Of a stretch of 20,604 bases of DNA, positions 8,776 to 16,568 are shown piece after piece; the stretch's first letter is position 1; every line of letters starts with the position of its first letter. The position numbers and the translations under genes are program-made. Origin of the DNA: an uncultured Collinsella sp. (GTDB taxonomy: Bacteria > Actinomycetota > Coriobacteriia > Coriobacteriales > Coriobacteriaceae); contig CAKTWK010000037.1 in the NCBI GenBank assembly GCA_934630735.1, forward strand, positions 1 through 20,604, written 5' to 3'. The notes beneath the pieces were generated by a model. The model saw nothing but the letters and a program-made list of their open reading frames with translations, was not told the origin of the DNA and did not search any database.

Positions 8776-9006
8776 CTAAAGAGTATTAGGGTCGGCGTCG
8801 GTTTCGTCTTCCCAAAACAAGTCGTTCAACGTAACGCGCAGCGCCTTACAGATTGCCACGCACAAATTGAGCGTGGGGTTGTAGCCGCCCGCCTCGATAA
8901 GGCCGATGGTTTGGCGCGTAACGCCCACGGCTTGGGCTAAGTCAGCTTGCGAAAGGCCAGCCGCCGCGCGTGCCGCCTTCATGCGTAGGTTCTTTTTGCC
9001 CGGCAT
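8776..9006 (-). CDS. Small XRE-family repressor, 76 aa
   Basis: MPGKKNLRMKAARAAAGLSQ continues into ADLAQAVGVTRQTIGLIEAG, a standard XRE/Cro helix-turn-helix (about residues 10-62), ending with an acidic DPNTL tail. It resembles the very short single-domain regulators of the YgzD/YdcN type. The start at 9006 has AAGGAA a few bases upstream; an in-frame upstream extension lacks any ribosome site and would cover the promoter. It is the first gene of a two-gene operon with the membrane protein. Three ACAGATAT-like repeats around its promoter suggest autorepression. DNA-binding class is certain; the regulated signal is not known. Confidence 0.93.
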   Translation of the reverse strand: MPGKKNLRMKAARAAAGLSQADLAQAVGVTRQTIGLIEAGGYNPTLNLCVAICKALRVTLNDLFWEDETDADPNTL

Positions 9007-9027
9007 GGAGTTCCTTTCGTAAATGTG

Positions 9028-9095
9028 GACAGATATCCGTTGCAACATGACAGAAATATATTGCATCCTTCACAAGATGTCAACTATATCTGTCA
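9028..9095. promoter_or_regulatory. Three operator-like repeats around the XRE promoter
   Basis: GACAGATAT (9028-9036), TGACAGAAATATA (9048-9060) and, inverted, TATATCTGTCA (9085-9095) share the core GACAGA. The second and third face each other across the promoter. The second covers the -10 hexamer and the third abuts the -35. This arrangement fits repression by the XRE protein encoded just downstream. Confidence 0.6.
9055..9083 (-). promoter_or_regulatory. Near-consensus sigma-70-type promoter for the XRE operon
   Basis: On the reverse strand TTGACA (9078-9083) is followed after exactly 17 bases by TATATT (9055-9060). The -35 is a perfect consensus and the -10 differs at one position. Transcription would begin near 9048, about 42 bases before the repressor start. 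Confidence 0.75.
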
Positions 9096-9156
9096 TTATG
9101 GAAACCATGTTCGCCATCGCCATGTGGACATAACAATTTCGATTCGCTATTCAAAC

Positions 9157-9193
9157 TTACTCGGACAGAACCGACTCGGTTTTGTCCGAGTAA
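9157..9193. terminator. 37-bp palindrome after the first ATPase gene
   Basis: The sequence is symmetric about base 9175. Eighteen pairs match apart from one G/T position, including TTACTCGGACA at one end and TGTCCGAGTAA at the other. It lies 27 bases beyond the ATPase stop and upstream of the XRE promoter. The flanking T-run is poor (TAAGTTTG on the reverse strand), so a regulatory palindrome is an alternative to a terminator. Confidence 0.55.
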
Positions 9194-9219
9194 ACGCGAG
9201 CGTAAACTATCACTGTCCG

Positions 9220-10428
9220 CTATTCGACATCCGGCCCCTCCCCCATCAGCCATCGGGCGATGTCGACCACCTTAATCCCCTCATAATCAACAGCCTCGTG
9301 CTTTGTTCGCGCAATGACCATTTTGGGATACGCATCACGTATCGCAAGCAGGGGTGCCACTTCGCGTTCAAAAGTCTCCTGACGCGAAATGTCATCGCTA
9401 ACTTGGATATACACTCGCTCATCGCGACGAATTGCCACGAAGTCGATTTCCTTCTTATAAAGCACCCCGACATAGATTTCCCAACCGCGTCTTAGGAGCT
9501 CTATGGCGACCATATTTTCATATACGTGCCCGAAGTCGAGCTTTTTAGTGCCCAGTTTTGCGTATCTGATTGCATGATCCGATAAATAGTATTTATCACC
9601 CGAAGTGAGGTACTTTTTACCGCCTACGTCATAGCGGCGCACTCGATAGAACGCAAAGGCCTGGCATAAATATCCGAGGTACTGGGCGAGCGTTGCCACG
9701 GAAACGCGTGTTCCGGCAGCATCCAGCGCAGCCACAATCCCGCTAACAGAAGATATGTTACCGATATTGTCCATTAGGAAATCGCATGCACGTTCTAGTT
9801 GCACCTTGTTACGAACCCCATGCTTTTCTTCCACATCACGCAAAACCAAGACATCTAGCACGTTCGCAATATATCGATAGCGAGCTCGCTCGCTAGGATA
9901 CAAATATGAGCCAGGCATTCCGCCCTCTCTCAAATATCGGTCAAGCGCTTCGTCCGGGTTATGAATTTCGTAATATGTCGAAAACTCAAGCAAAGAAAAC
10001 GGAAATACTTCAACCTCATATGTCCGCCCGCGAAAAAGCGTCGCCAAATCACTCGAAAGCAAGAAAGCGTTGGAGCCAGTAACGTAGATATCGTATTTTC
10101 CCGATGCATGAAGGCTGTTGACCGCTTTTTCGAACCCAACGCAGGTTTGCACCTCATCGATCATCACAATGTTATCGAGGCCCTCGCAATAGCCTTCCTC
10201 AACATAGCGATGCAGTGCTCGATAATCCGTTAGTTCCTCGAATTCGAGGAGATTGAAATTGATGCGGATAATATTGGCATCGGGGTCGGCCTCACGAAAG
10301 CGATCGGCAAGAGCTTCCAGTAGAACAGATTTGCCGCACCTACGAATGCCGGTAATAACCTTGATGTCCGGCGTTCCCTTAGCGCCAAGAAGCGCTTCCA
10401 TATATTGAGGACGTTCGATAATCTTCAT
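9220..10428 (-). CDS. AAA+ ATPase with DUF4143 domain, 402 aa
   Basis: The Walker A motif is GIRRCGKS at residues 27-34 and Walker B is NIVMIDE at 86-92, followed by YVTGSNAFLLSSDLA as a sensor-like strand. The middle resembles an archaeal-type AAA domain and the C-terminal third is a DUF4143-type region containing KKEIDFVAIRRDE and YIQVSDD, which looks like a PD-(D/E)xK nuclease-like fold. This family is widespread in gut bacteria and often mobile; its biochemical role is not established. The start ATG at 10428 follows GGTGA. The gene and its upstream DNA are visibly more AT-rich than parE/parC, consistent with transfer. A second member lies at 15058-16266. Confidence 0.9.
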   Translation of the reverse strand: MKIIERPQYMEALLGAKGTPDIKVITGIRRCGKSVLLEALADRFREADPDANIIRINFNLLEFEELTDYRALHRYVEEGYCEGLDNIVMIDEVQTCVGFEKAVNSLHASGKYDIYVTGSNAFLLSSDLATLFRGRTYEVEVFPFSLLEFSTYYEIHNPDEALDRYLREGGMPGSYLYPSERARYRYIANVLDVLVLRDVEEKHGVRNKVQLERACDFLMDNIGNISSVSGIVAALDAAGTRVSVATLAQYLGYLCQAFAFYRVRRYDVGGKKYLTSGDKYYLSDHAIRYAKLGTKKLDFGHVYENMVAIELLRRGWEIYVGVLYKKEIDFVAIRRDERVYIQVSDDISRQETFEREVAPLLAIRDAYPKMVIARTKHEAVDYEGIKVVDIARWLMGEGPDVE

Positions 10429-10680
10429 ATCTTCACCGTTCTATTAAATAAAAGCTCTCTTGATTCGTTTTCGTTTAATATATATCTTATTCTACTAAAT
10501 GAAATCAAATAACTCTTGATTTTATTCAGCTATTTCTCCCAATAGCGTAACATCAGTCAATATACCACGAACGATTGTTCGATGGATTTCGTGTTGGGTG
10601 GAATCGCCCAAGGGCTGGGCTATGCTACCTTGACTATCTATATGACTAAAACGCAGCAAAGGAGCACCGAGAGAGCGAGT
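10429..10680. other. AT-rich intergenic region between ATPase and parE
   Basis: Positions about 10437-10535 are strongly AT-rich compared with both sides. CTCTTGATT occurs twice as a direct repeat (10457-10465 and 10513-10521). CGAACGATTGTTCG (10568-10581) is a small inverted repeat. Divergent promoters for the ATPase (minus) and parE (plus) must lie here, but no convincing hexamer pair was found for either. No gene is supported. Confidence 0.5.
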
Positions 10681-12678
10681 ATGGCAAAAAACACCGCAAA
10701 CTATGGTAACGACAGTATCCGCCAGCTCAAGGACGAGGAGCGCGTACGCCTGCGCCCCGCCGTCATCTTTGGCTCGGACGGACTCGACGGTTGCGCGCAT
10801 GCCGCCTTCGAGATCCTGTCCAACGCCGTTGACGAGGCGCGCCAGGGCTACGGCAAACTCATCACCCTTACCGCCTTTCGCGATGGCTCCATCCAGGTAG
10901 AGGACAACGGCCGCGGCTGCCCGCTCGACTGGAACCCCTCCGAGAAGCGCTTTAACTGGGAGCTCGTCTTTTGCGAGCTCTACGCCGGCGGCAAGTATAA
11001 CAACAACCAGGGCGGCGACTACGACTTCTCGCTCGGCACCAACGGCCTGGGCTCCTGCGCGACCCAGTACGCTTCTGAGTACATGGACGTCACGGTTTGG
11101 CGTGACGGTAACAAGTACTCTCTGCACTTTAAGAAGGGTAAGGTCGTCGGCGCCAAAAAGAAGGCGCTCGAGATTGAGCCCAGCGACGAGAACCGCACCG
11201 GCACCACCATCAAGTGGCGCCCCGATCTTGAGGTCTTCACCTCCATCAGCATCCCCCACGATTGGTATCGCGAGACCATGCGCCGCCAGGCCGTGGTCAA
11301 CGCCAACGTTACCTTCCGCCTGCGCATCGAGGGCGACGATGGCGAGTTTTCCGAAGAGGACTTTTGCTACCCCAAGGGCATCGAGGACTATGTGCTCGAG
11401 AAGGTCGGTGCCGACTACCTCACCGAGCCCTTCTTTATCGAGGCCGACCGCCGCGGTCGCGACCGCGAGGACCTGCCCGACTACAACGTCAAGATTACCG
11501 CGTGCATGTGCTTCTCGCGCACCTTCATGATGCAGGAGTACTACCACAACTCGTCATGGCTCGAGAACGGCGGTTCGCCCGAAAAGGCTGCCCGCAGCGC
11601 TCTGACCAGCGCCATCGATGCCTACATCAAGCAACAGGGCAAGTACAACAAAAACGAGAGTAGCATCAAATGGCAGGACGTCCAGGACTGCCTGGTACTG
11701 GTGACCAACTGCTTCTCCACCCAGACGTCCTACGAAAACCAGACTAAGAAGGCCATCAACAACCGCTTTATCCAGCAGGCCATGACTGCCTTCTTTAAGG
11801 AGCGCCTCTCGACCTACTTGATCGAGAACAAAGACGCTGCCAACAAGATCATGGAGCAGGTGCTCATCAACAAGCGTTCGCGCGAGAACGCCGAGAAGAC
11901 GCGCCAGAGCATCAAAACCAACCTGCAGCAGAAGACCGACATGGCCAACCGCGTGCAGAAGTTCATCGACTGCCGCTCCAAGGACAAGGACCGTCGCGAG
12001 ATCTACATCGTAGAGGGCGACTCGGCAGCAGGCGCCATTCGCACCTCGCGCGATGCCGAGTTCCAGGGCGTTATGCCCGTCCGCGGCAAGATCCTCAACT
12101 GCCTAAAGGAAGATTATCCGCGCATCTTTAAGTCCGACATCATCATGGACCTCATGCGCGTGCTGGGCTGCGGTGTGGAGATCAAGGACAAGCGCATCAA
12201 GAACCTTGGCGCCTTTGACCTGGACAACCTCAACTGGAACAAGGTCATCATCTGTACGGACGCCGACGTCGACGGTTACCACATCCGCACGCTCGTACTC
12301 ACCATGCTCTACCGCCTGGTGCCCACACTTATCGACGAGGGCTACGTCTATATCGCCGAGTCGCCGCTCTACGAGATCAACTGCAAAGAGAAGACCTACT
12401 TTGCCTACACCGAGCTCGAGAAAAACGGCATCCTCAAGGAGATTGGCGACCAGAAATGCTCGATCAACCGCTCCAAGGGTCTTGGTGAGAACGATCCGGA
12501 CATGATGTGGCTCACCACCATGAACCCCGAGACGCGCCGCCTGATCAAGGTGGAGCCCGAGGACGTCACCAAGATGGAAACCATGTTCAACCTGTTGCTG
12601 GGCAACGACGAGGCGGGCCGTAAGCGCCACATCTCCGAGCATGGCAAGGAATACCTGGACCAGCTGGACCTGCAATAG
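10681..12678 (+). CDS. parE: Type IIA DNA topoisomerase subunit B (topoisomerase IV ParE-like), 665 aa
   Basis: This is the ATPase/Toprim subunit of a type IIA topoisomerase. The GHKL ATPase has E44 and N48 in FEILSNAVDEA, DNGRGCP, and LGTNGLGSCATQYASEY. The Toprim domain has E445-G446-D447-S448 in YIVEGDSAAGA and D527/D529/D531 in DADVDGYHIRTL. The C-terminal part has SKGLGENDPDMMWLTTMNPE. The length, about 665 residues, and the N-terminal RPAVIFGSDGLDGC resemble the Clostridia-type ParE rather than the main gyrase. The start at 10681 is chosen for MAKNTANYGN; an AAAGGAG lies somewhat far upstream and an in-frame ATG at 10642 cannot be excluded. It is followed 45 bases later by parC, with which it forms the heterotetramer that unlinks or relaxes DNA. 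Confidence 0.9.
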   Translation: MAKNTANYGNDSIRQLKDEERVRLRPAVIFGSDGLDGCAHAAFEILSNAVDEARQGYGKLITLTAFRDGSIQVEDNGRGCPLDWNPSEKRFNWELVFCELYAGGKYNNNQGGDYDFSLGTNGLGSCATQYASEYMDVTVWRDGNKYSLHFKKGKVVGAKKKALEIEPSDENRTGTTIKWRPDLEVFTSISIPHDWYRETMRRQAVVNANVTFRLRIEGDDGEFSEEDFCYPKGIEDYVLEKVGADYLTEPFFIEADRRGRDREDLPDYNVKITACMCFSRTFMMQEYYHNSSWLENGGSPEKAARSALTSAIDAYIKQQGKYNKNESSIKWQDVQDCLVLVTNCFSTQTSYENQTKKAINNRFIQQAMTAFFKERLSTYLIENKDAANKIMEQVLINKRSRENAEKTRQSIKTNLQQKTDMANRVQKFIDCRSKDKDRREIYIVEGDSAAGAIRTSRDAEFQGVMPVRGKILNCLKEDYPRIFKSDIIMDLMRVLGCGVEIKDKRIKNLGAFDLDNLNWNKVIICTDADVDGYHIRTLVLTMLYRLVPTLIDEGYVYIAESPLYEINCKEKTYFAYTELEKNGILKEIGDQKCSINRSKGLGENDPDMMWLTTMNPETRRLIKVEPEDVTKMETMFNLLLGNDEAGRKRHISEHGKEYLDQLDLQ

Positions 12679-12723
12679 CTGCAAATCGATAACGAAGGCC
12701 CACAAGAAGTTCAAGAGGAAATC

Positions 12724-14964
12724 GTGGCAAAGAAGAAGACAAAGAACCAGCCAAAGAAAAAGCAGGTCAACGCCGAGAACGTCATCGGCCTGCACTCCGA
12801 GGTCACCGACCAGCCGATCACGCAGACGCTCGAGGTCAACTACATGCCCTACGCCATGAGCGTCAACGTCTCGCGCGCATTCCCCGAGATTGACGGCTTT
12901 AAGCCCTCGCACCGCAAGCTGCTCTACACCATGTACAAGATGGGTCTGCTCAAGGGCGAGCGCCAGAAGAGCGCCAACATCGTGGGCCAGACCATGAAGC
13001 TCAACCCGCACGGCGATGCCGCGATCTACGAGACGATGGTGCGCCTGGCCACCGGCAACGAGGCGCTGCTCGCCCCCTTCGTGGAGTCGAAGGGCAACTT
13101 TGGCAAGTACTATTCGGGCGACCTGAGCTACGCCGCCTCGCGTTACACCGAGGCCAAGCTCTCCCCCATCAGCGCCGAGATCTTCAAGGACATCGACAAG
13201 GACCCGGTCGACTTCGTCGACAGCTACGACGGCGCCATGAAGGAGCCGCGCCTGCTGCCCACCACGTTCCCCAACATCCTCGTCTCGGCCAACAAGGGCA
13301 TCGGCGTCGCCATGGCATCCGATATCTGCGGTTTCAACCTCAACGAGGTCTGTACCGCCACAATGCATTACCTGCAGGATCCCGACTGCGACCTGCTCGA
13401 GTACATGCCCATGCCCGACTTCTCGACCGGCGGCGAAATTATCTACCGCCGCGAGGAGATGGAAAAGATTATCGAGACCGGCCTTGGCAGCTTCCAAATC
13501 CGCTCCCGCTGGCGCTGGATTCCCGAAGAGCGCATCATCGAGGTGTACGAGATCCCCTACACCACCAAGACCGATGTCATTATCGAGCGCATCGTCAAGC
13601 TCTCCAAGGAGGGCAAGGTCAAAGAGATCGCCGACATCCGCGACGAGACCGACCTTTCGGGCCTGCGTATCGCCATCGACCTTAAGCGCGGTGTCGATCC
13701 CGACAAGCTCATGGCGAAGCTCTATCGCTCGACCACGCTGCAGGATTCGTTCTCGTGCAACTTCAACGTGCTCGTCGACGGCTATCCCCGCGTTATGGGC
13801 GTGCGCCAGATCCTGCACGAGTGGGTCAAGTGGCGTATTGAGTCCACGCGTCGCCGCATTAACTTTGACCTGGGCAAAAAGTCCGAGCGTCTGCACCTGC
13901 TGCACGGCCTCGAGGCAATTCTGCTCGACATCGACAAGGCGATCGCCATCATCCGCGGCACCAAGCTCGAGGCCGAGGTCGTGCCCAACCTTATGAAGGG
14001 TTTCGACATCGACGAGACCCAGGCCGAGTTTGTTGCCGAGCTCAAGCTCCGCAACATCAACGAGGAGTACATCCTCAACCGCACCAAGGACATTGCCAAG
14101 CTTGAGGGCGAGATTGCCGAGCTTGAGGAGATCCTCTCCAGCGAGGAGAACATCAAGAAGGTCATCAGCGACGAGCTGGCAGCGGTCAACAAGAAGTATG
14201 TGATGCCGCGCCGCACGGGCAAAATTGAGCCCCATGAGGTCATCGAGGTGAGCCTGGAGCCCGAGGTCGAGGAGTACCCGGTCACCATCATGCTCTCGCG
14301 CGATGGCTACCTTAAGAAGATGACGGACCGCGTGCTCAAGAAGGCGACCACGCTCAAGTACAAGGACGGCGATAAACCCTTTATCGAGTTCCCGTCCTCC
14401 AACACGCACGAGCTGCTCGTGTTTACCAACAAGAGCCAGGTATACAAGTGCAAGGTTGCGGCGTTTGAGGACACCAAGTCGGCTCAGCTGGGATCGTACC
14501 TGCCGACCGACCTCGAGATGGAACCCGACGAGAGTGTCATCTGGGTCATCGACCCCGAGGATTACAAGGCCGACGTGCTGTTTGTCTTTGAAAACGGCCG
14601 CGTGGTGCGCGTCGCACTTGCCGGATACGTCACCAAGACCAACCGCAAGCGCCTTAAGAACGCCATCTACGGCGGCAGCAAGCTGTTGTATGCCCAGGTG
14701 CTCAAGGAAGACCGCGACCTCGCGCTGGTCTCGAGCGACTACCGCCTGATGAACTTCAACACGTCGCTGCTCAAGACCAAGACGACCACCAACACGCAGG
14801 GCATCCAGGCTTTCACGGCCAAGAAGGGCCGCTCCGTCACCACCGTCGGCACGACCGAGGAGATTCTTGGCGCCGGCGTCTCGGCCGAGAAGTTCACCGC
14901 GCAGAGCCTGCCCTCCGCCGGTGCCCTCATGAAAGAGAACGACATGCCGAGTCTGTTTGACTAA
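12724..14964 (+). CDS. parC: Type IIA DNA topoisomerase subunit A (topoisomerase IV ParC-like), 746 aa
   Basis: The start is GTG, with GAGGAA about 5 bases upstream. A lysine-rich leader (MAKKKTKNQPKKKQ) precedes the winged-helix breakage-reunion domain. The catalytic tyrosine is Y141 in AASRYTEAKLSP. The quinolone pocket reads NPHGDAAIYETM: A99 replaces the serine usual at the GyrA Ser83/ParC Ser80 position, while E103 matches the downstream acidic residue. A coiled-coil tower (about 440-480) and a beta-pinwheel C-terminal domain (about 500-720, strands such as VTIMLSRDGYLKKM and VLFVFENGRVVRVAL) follow. No GyrA-box is visible, which favours decatenation (ParC) over supercoiling. The operon partner is parE. 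The name topoisomerase IV is by similarity; gyrase-like activity is not excluded. Confidence 0.9.
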   Translation: MAKKKTKNQPKKKQVNAENVIGLHSEVTDQPITQTLEVNYMPYAMSVNVSRAFPEIDGFKPSHRKLLYTMYKMGLLKGERQKSANIVGQTMKLNPHGDAAIYETMVRLATGNEALLAPFVESKGNFGKYYSGDLSYAASRYTEAKLSPISAEIFKDIDKDPVDFVDSYDGAMKEPRLLPTTFPNILVSANKGIGVAMASDICGFNLNEVCTATMHYLQDPDCDLLEYMPMPDFSTGGEIIYRREEMEKIIETGLGSFQIRSRWRWIPEERIIEVYEIPYTTKTDVIIERIVKLSKEGKVKEIADIRDETDLSGLRIAIDLKRGVDPDKLMAKLYRSTTLQDSFSCNFNVLVDGYPRVMGVRQILHEWVKWRIESTRRRINFDLGKKSERLHLLHGLEAILLDIDKAIAIIRGTKLEAEVVPNLMKGFDIDETQAEFVAELKLRNINEEYILNRTKDIAKLEGEIAELEEILSSEENIKKVISDELAAVNKKYVMPRRTGKIEPHEVIEVSLEPEVEEYPVTIMLSRDGYLKKMTDRVLKKATTLKYKDGDKPFIEFPSSNTHELLVFTNKSQVYKCKVAAFEDTKSAQLGSYLPTDLEMEPDESVIWVIDPEDYKADVLFVFENGRVVRVALAGYVTKTNRKRLKNAIYGGSKLLYAQVLKEDRDLALVSSDYRLMNFNTSLLKTKTTTNTQGIQAFTAKKGRSVTTVGTTEEILGAGVSAEKFTAQSLPSAGALMKENDMPSLFD

Positions 14965-15001
14965 AACAACGGTGGCCAAACCGTCATAGTTGTACAAAGC
15001 A

Positions 15002-15042
15002 GCGGGGCCCGGAGCGCAGCAACATCGCGCTCCGGGCCCCGC
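15002..15042. terminator. Strong GC-rich hairpin after parC
   Basis: Perfect 16-base arms (15002-15017 and 15027-15042) surround a 9-base loop. The hairpin lies between the convergent parC stop (14964) and ATPase stop (15058). No clean T-run follows on either strand, so it may act as a bidirectional or Rho-assisted terminator. Confidence 0.7.
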
Positions 15043-15057
15043 TCGCTGCAACGTATA

Positions 15058-16266
15058 TCATATGCCCCACACGGGAATCGCTTGGACATCCTTGGTAATA
15101 AGGTATGGATCCGGGGTTTGACAGACAACGTGTCCAAACCCAATTTCATAGCCGGTCAGGCCCTCGAGACAGGAAAAATTCTTCACCGCATCTTTGCCCA
15201 CCGTGGCTGACATCTTCACCTCGACGGGATGGAGAATATGGCCCTCTTGGATGAGCAAATCAATTTCGCGCTTCTTTTGGTCTCGATAGAACCATACGTC
15301 GCGAAGGCTCTTCCCCGCGTTCATGAAGCTCTTCAAAATTTCCGAGACAACGAACGTCTCAAATATATGCCCCGCCGCGGCCCCGTTGCGCAATTGCTCC
15401 GGCGTTATCCACCTCGTTAGATGACAAACAAGACCTGTATCCATAAAGAATATCTTAGGGGTCTTGGTCAGACGCTTATCGATATTAGGCCAAAAGGGCT
15501 CGACAATCCGAACGATGTTCGACGCCTGCAAAACCGAGAGCCAAGCCTTCACCGTCTTACGGTCGACGTCAACGGTGTTTCCAATATCGGTGGCATTTAA
15601 CAGTTGCCCCGTTCTTGCTGCGCACGCGACCATAAAGCTGTAGAACTTCGCCTCATCCTTCACGTTTACAAGATCGCGAACATCGCGTTCGAGATATGCG
15701 GCAACGTAGTCGGAATAATAGGAGTCCCAATTGATATTTGGGTCTTGCAGTTCGGGCATCGAACCCCTATGGATGATGTTCCAAATATTTCCCGAAGACA
15801 TCTTAGAGGCCGAGGAAACCTTTTTGGGGATATACGGACGAGGACCCTGGGAACCACCAACAAGCTCTCGCAAGCTTAAAGAAGGCATCTCCAGAATTCT
15901 AATCCTCCCCGCCAAAGATTCGCTCACCCCTTTCATGAGGTGATATGTCTGAGATCCCGTGAGGACGATTCGGCCCTTCTCCTCAGATTGATCGACAATC
16001 CACTTCACAGGAGAAAACAGCTCGGGTACGCGTTGAATCTCGTCGATGATAATCGGCAGATCATGAGACTCGAAAAACAGGGTTGCATCCTCTTTTGCAA
16101 GGAGATAATCCCGCGGGTTCTCCATCGAAACATAGTCGAATCGGTCACCGAGATGTTGCCTGAGAACCGTCGTCTTCCCGACTTGGCGCGCTCCGGTCAC
16201 CAGGACAACTTTTCCCTGTCCCAGCATCGAATCTATCGTCTGTTCAATTTCGCGCTCGATGTACAT
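15058..16266 (-). CDS. AAA+ ATPase with DUF4143 domain, second copy of the family, 402 aa
   Basis: Walker A is GARQVGKT at residues 25-32, Walker B is LPIIIDE ending at 76, and VLTGSQTYHLM is the sensor strand. A DUF4143-type middle region (YVAAYLERDVRDLVNVKDE) is followed by a C-terminal nuclease-like motif REIDLLI and HPVEVK. The sequence is clearly divergent from the ATPase at 9220-10428 despite equal length. The ATG at 16266 is chosen because GGGAGG lies 7 bases upstream; an upstream in-frame extension (MYVIIGSITGG) has no ribosome site. Its promoter (TTGACC-17-GATAAT) overlaps a palindrome. Role unknown; accessory and probably mobile. Confidence 0.9.
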   Translation of the reverse strand: MYIEREIEQTIDSMLGQGKVVLVTGARQVGKTTVLRQHLGDRFDYVSMENPRDYLLAKEDATLFFESHDLPIIIDEIQRVPELFSPVKWIVDQSEEKGRIVLTGSQTYHLMKGVSESLAGRIRILEMPSLSLRELVGGSQGPRPYIPKKVSSASKMSSGNIWNIIHRGSMPELQDPNINWDSYYSDYVAAYLERDVRDLVNVKDEAKFYSFMVACAARTGQLLNATDIGNTVDVDRKTVKAWLSVLQASNIVRIVEPFWPNIDKRLTKTPKIFFMDTGLVCHLTRWITPEQLRNGAAAGHIFETFVVSEILKSFMNAGKSLRDVWFYRDQKKREIDLLIQEGHILHPVEVKMSATVGKDAVKNFSCLEGLTGYEIGFGHVVCQTPDPYLITKDVQAIPVWGI

Positions 16267-16291
16267 AGAATCGCCTCCCGTTATGGAGCCT

Positions 16292-16320
16292 ATTATCACG
16301 TACAAACGTTAATTGGTCAA
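16292..16320 (-). promoter_or_regulatory. Promoter of the second ATPase gene
   Basis: On the reverse strand TTGACC (16315-16320) and GATAAT (16292-16297) are separated by exactly 17 bases. Both hexamers differ from consensus at one position. The predicted start of transcription, near 16285, leaves a leader of about 20 bases containing GGGAGG. Confidence 0.7.
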
Positions 16321-16348
16321 AATCGGGAGCGCTACTCCCGATTTTGAC
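16316..16348. promoter_or_regulatory. Perfect 14-bp-arm palindrome overlapping the ATPase -35
   Basis: Arms GTCAAAATCGGGAG (16316-16329) and its exact complement (16335-16348) flank the loop CGCTA. The left arm contains most of the -35 hexamer of the ATPase promoter. The right arm marks the 5' boundary of the degraded ATPase remnant. An operator or recombination boundary is more likely than a terminator. Confidence 0.65.
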
Positions 16349-16541
16349 TCACAATCTTCTGCCTGATTCTGGACCCAGCAGGGTCTCGGAGATAGCCAAG
16401 CGTATGGGCGTCGCCAGCAACTATGCAAGTCAATACAAACGCCGCCTCCTCGAGGACGGCGTTATCGGGGAACGTGGACGTGGCCTCGTCGGCTTCGACA
16501 TCCCCGCGTTCAGGGAATTCTTGAGCGAGAAGGCGTTTTAG
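16344..16541 (+). pseudogene. 3' remnant of an AAA-family ATPase (C-terminal winged helix only)
   Basis: About 60 codons read GPSRVSEIAKRMGVASNYAS, then QYKRRLLEDGVIGERGRGLV and GFDIPAFREFLSEKAF before a stop at 16541. This closely resembles the C-terminal winged-helix domain of large archaeal-type/Orc1-like AAA ATPases found in gut bacteria. The ATPase core is absent: upstream sequence is the palindrome and the promoter of the opposite-strand ATPase. No ATG or ribosome site serves this frame; only a TTG inside the palindrome is available. It is most simply a truncated gene left by deletion or by insertion of the neighbouring ATPase locus. An expressed small DNA-binding protein is less likely. 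Confidence 0.6.
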
Positions 16542-16568
16542 CACGCCGAGATTGTCCGAAAGGGCATC

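Noticed and set aside
10522..11547. A 341-codon antisense frame over the parE 5' end
   Set aside because: It is a codon-bias shadow of parE; its composition is low-complexity Val/Ala/Gly/Leu.
12103..15051. A 982-codon open frame antisense to parE/parC
   Set aside because: The translation is repetitive Leu/Val/Asp/Gly-rich sequence, as expected from the reverse complement of high-GC coding DNA. The forward frame encodes unmistakable ParE and ParC.
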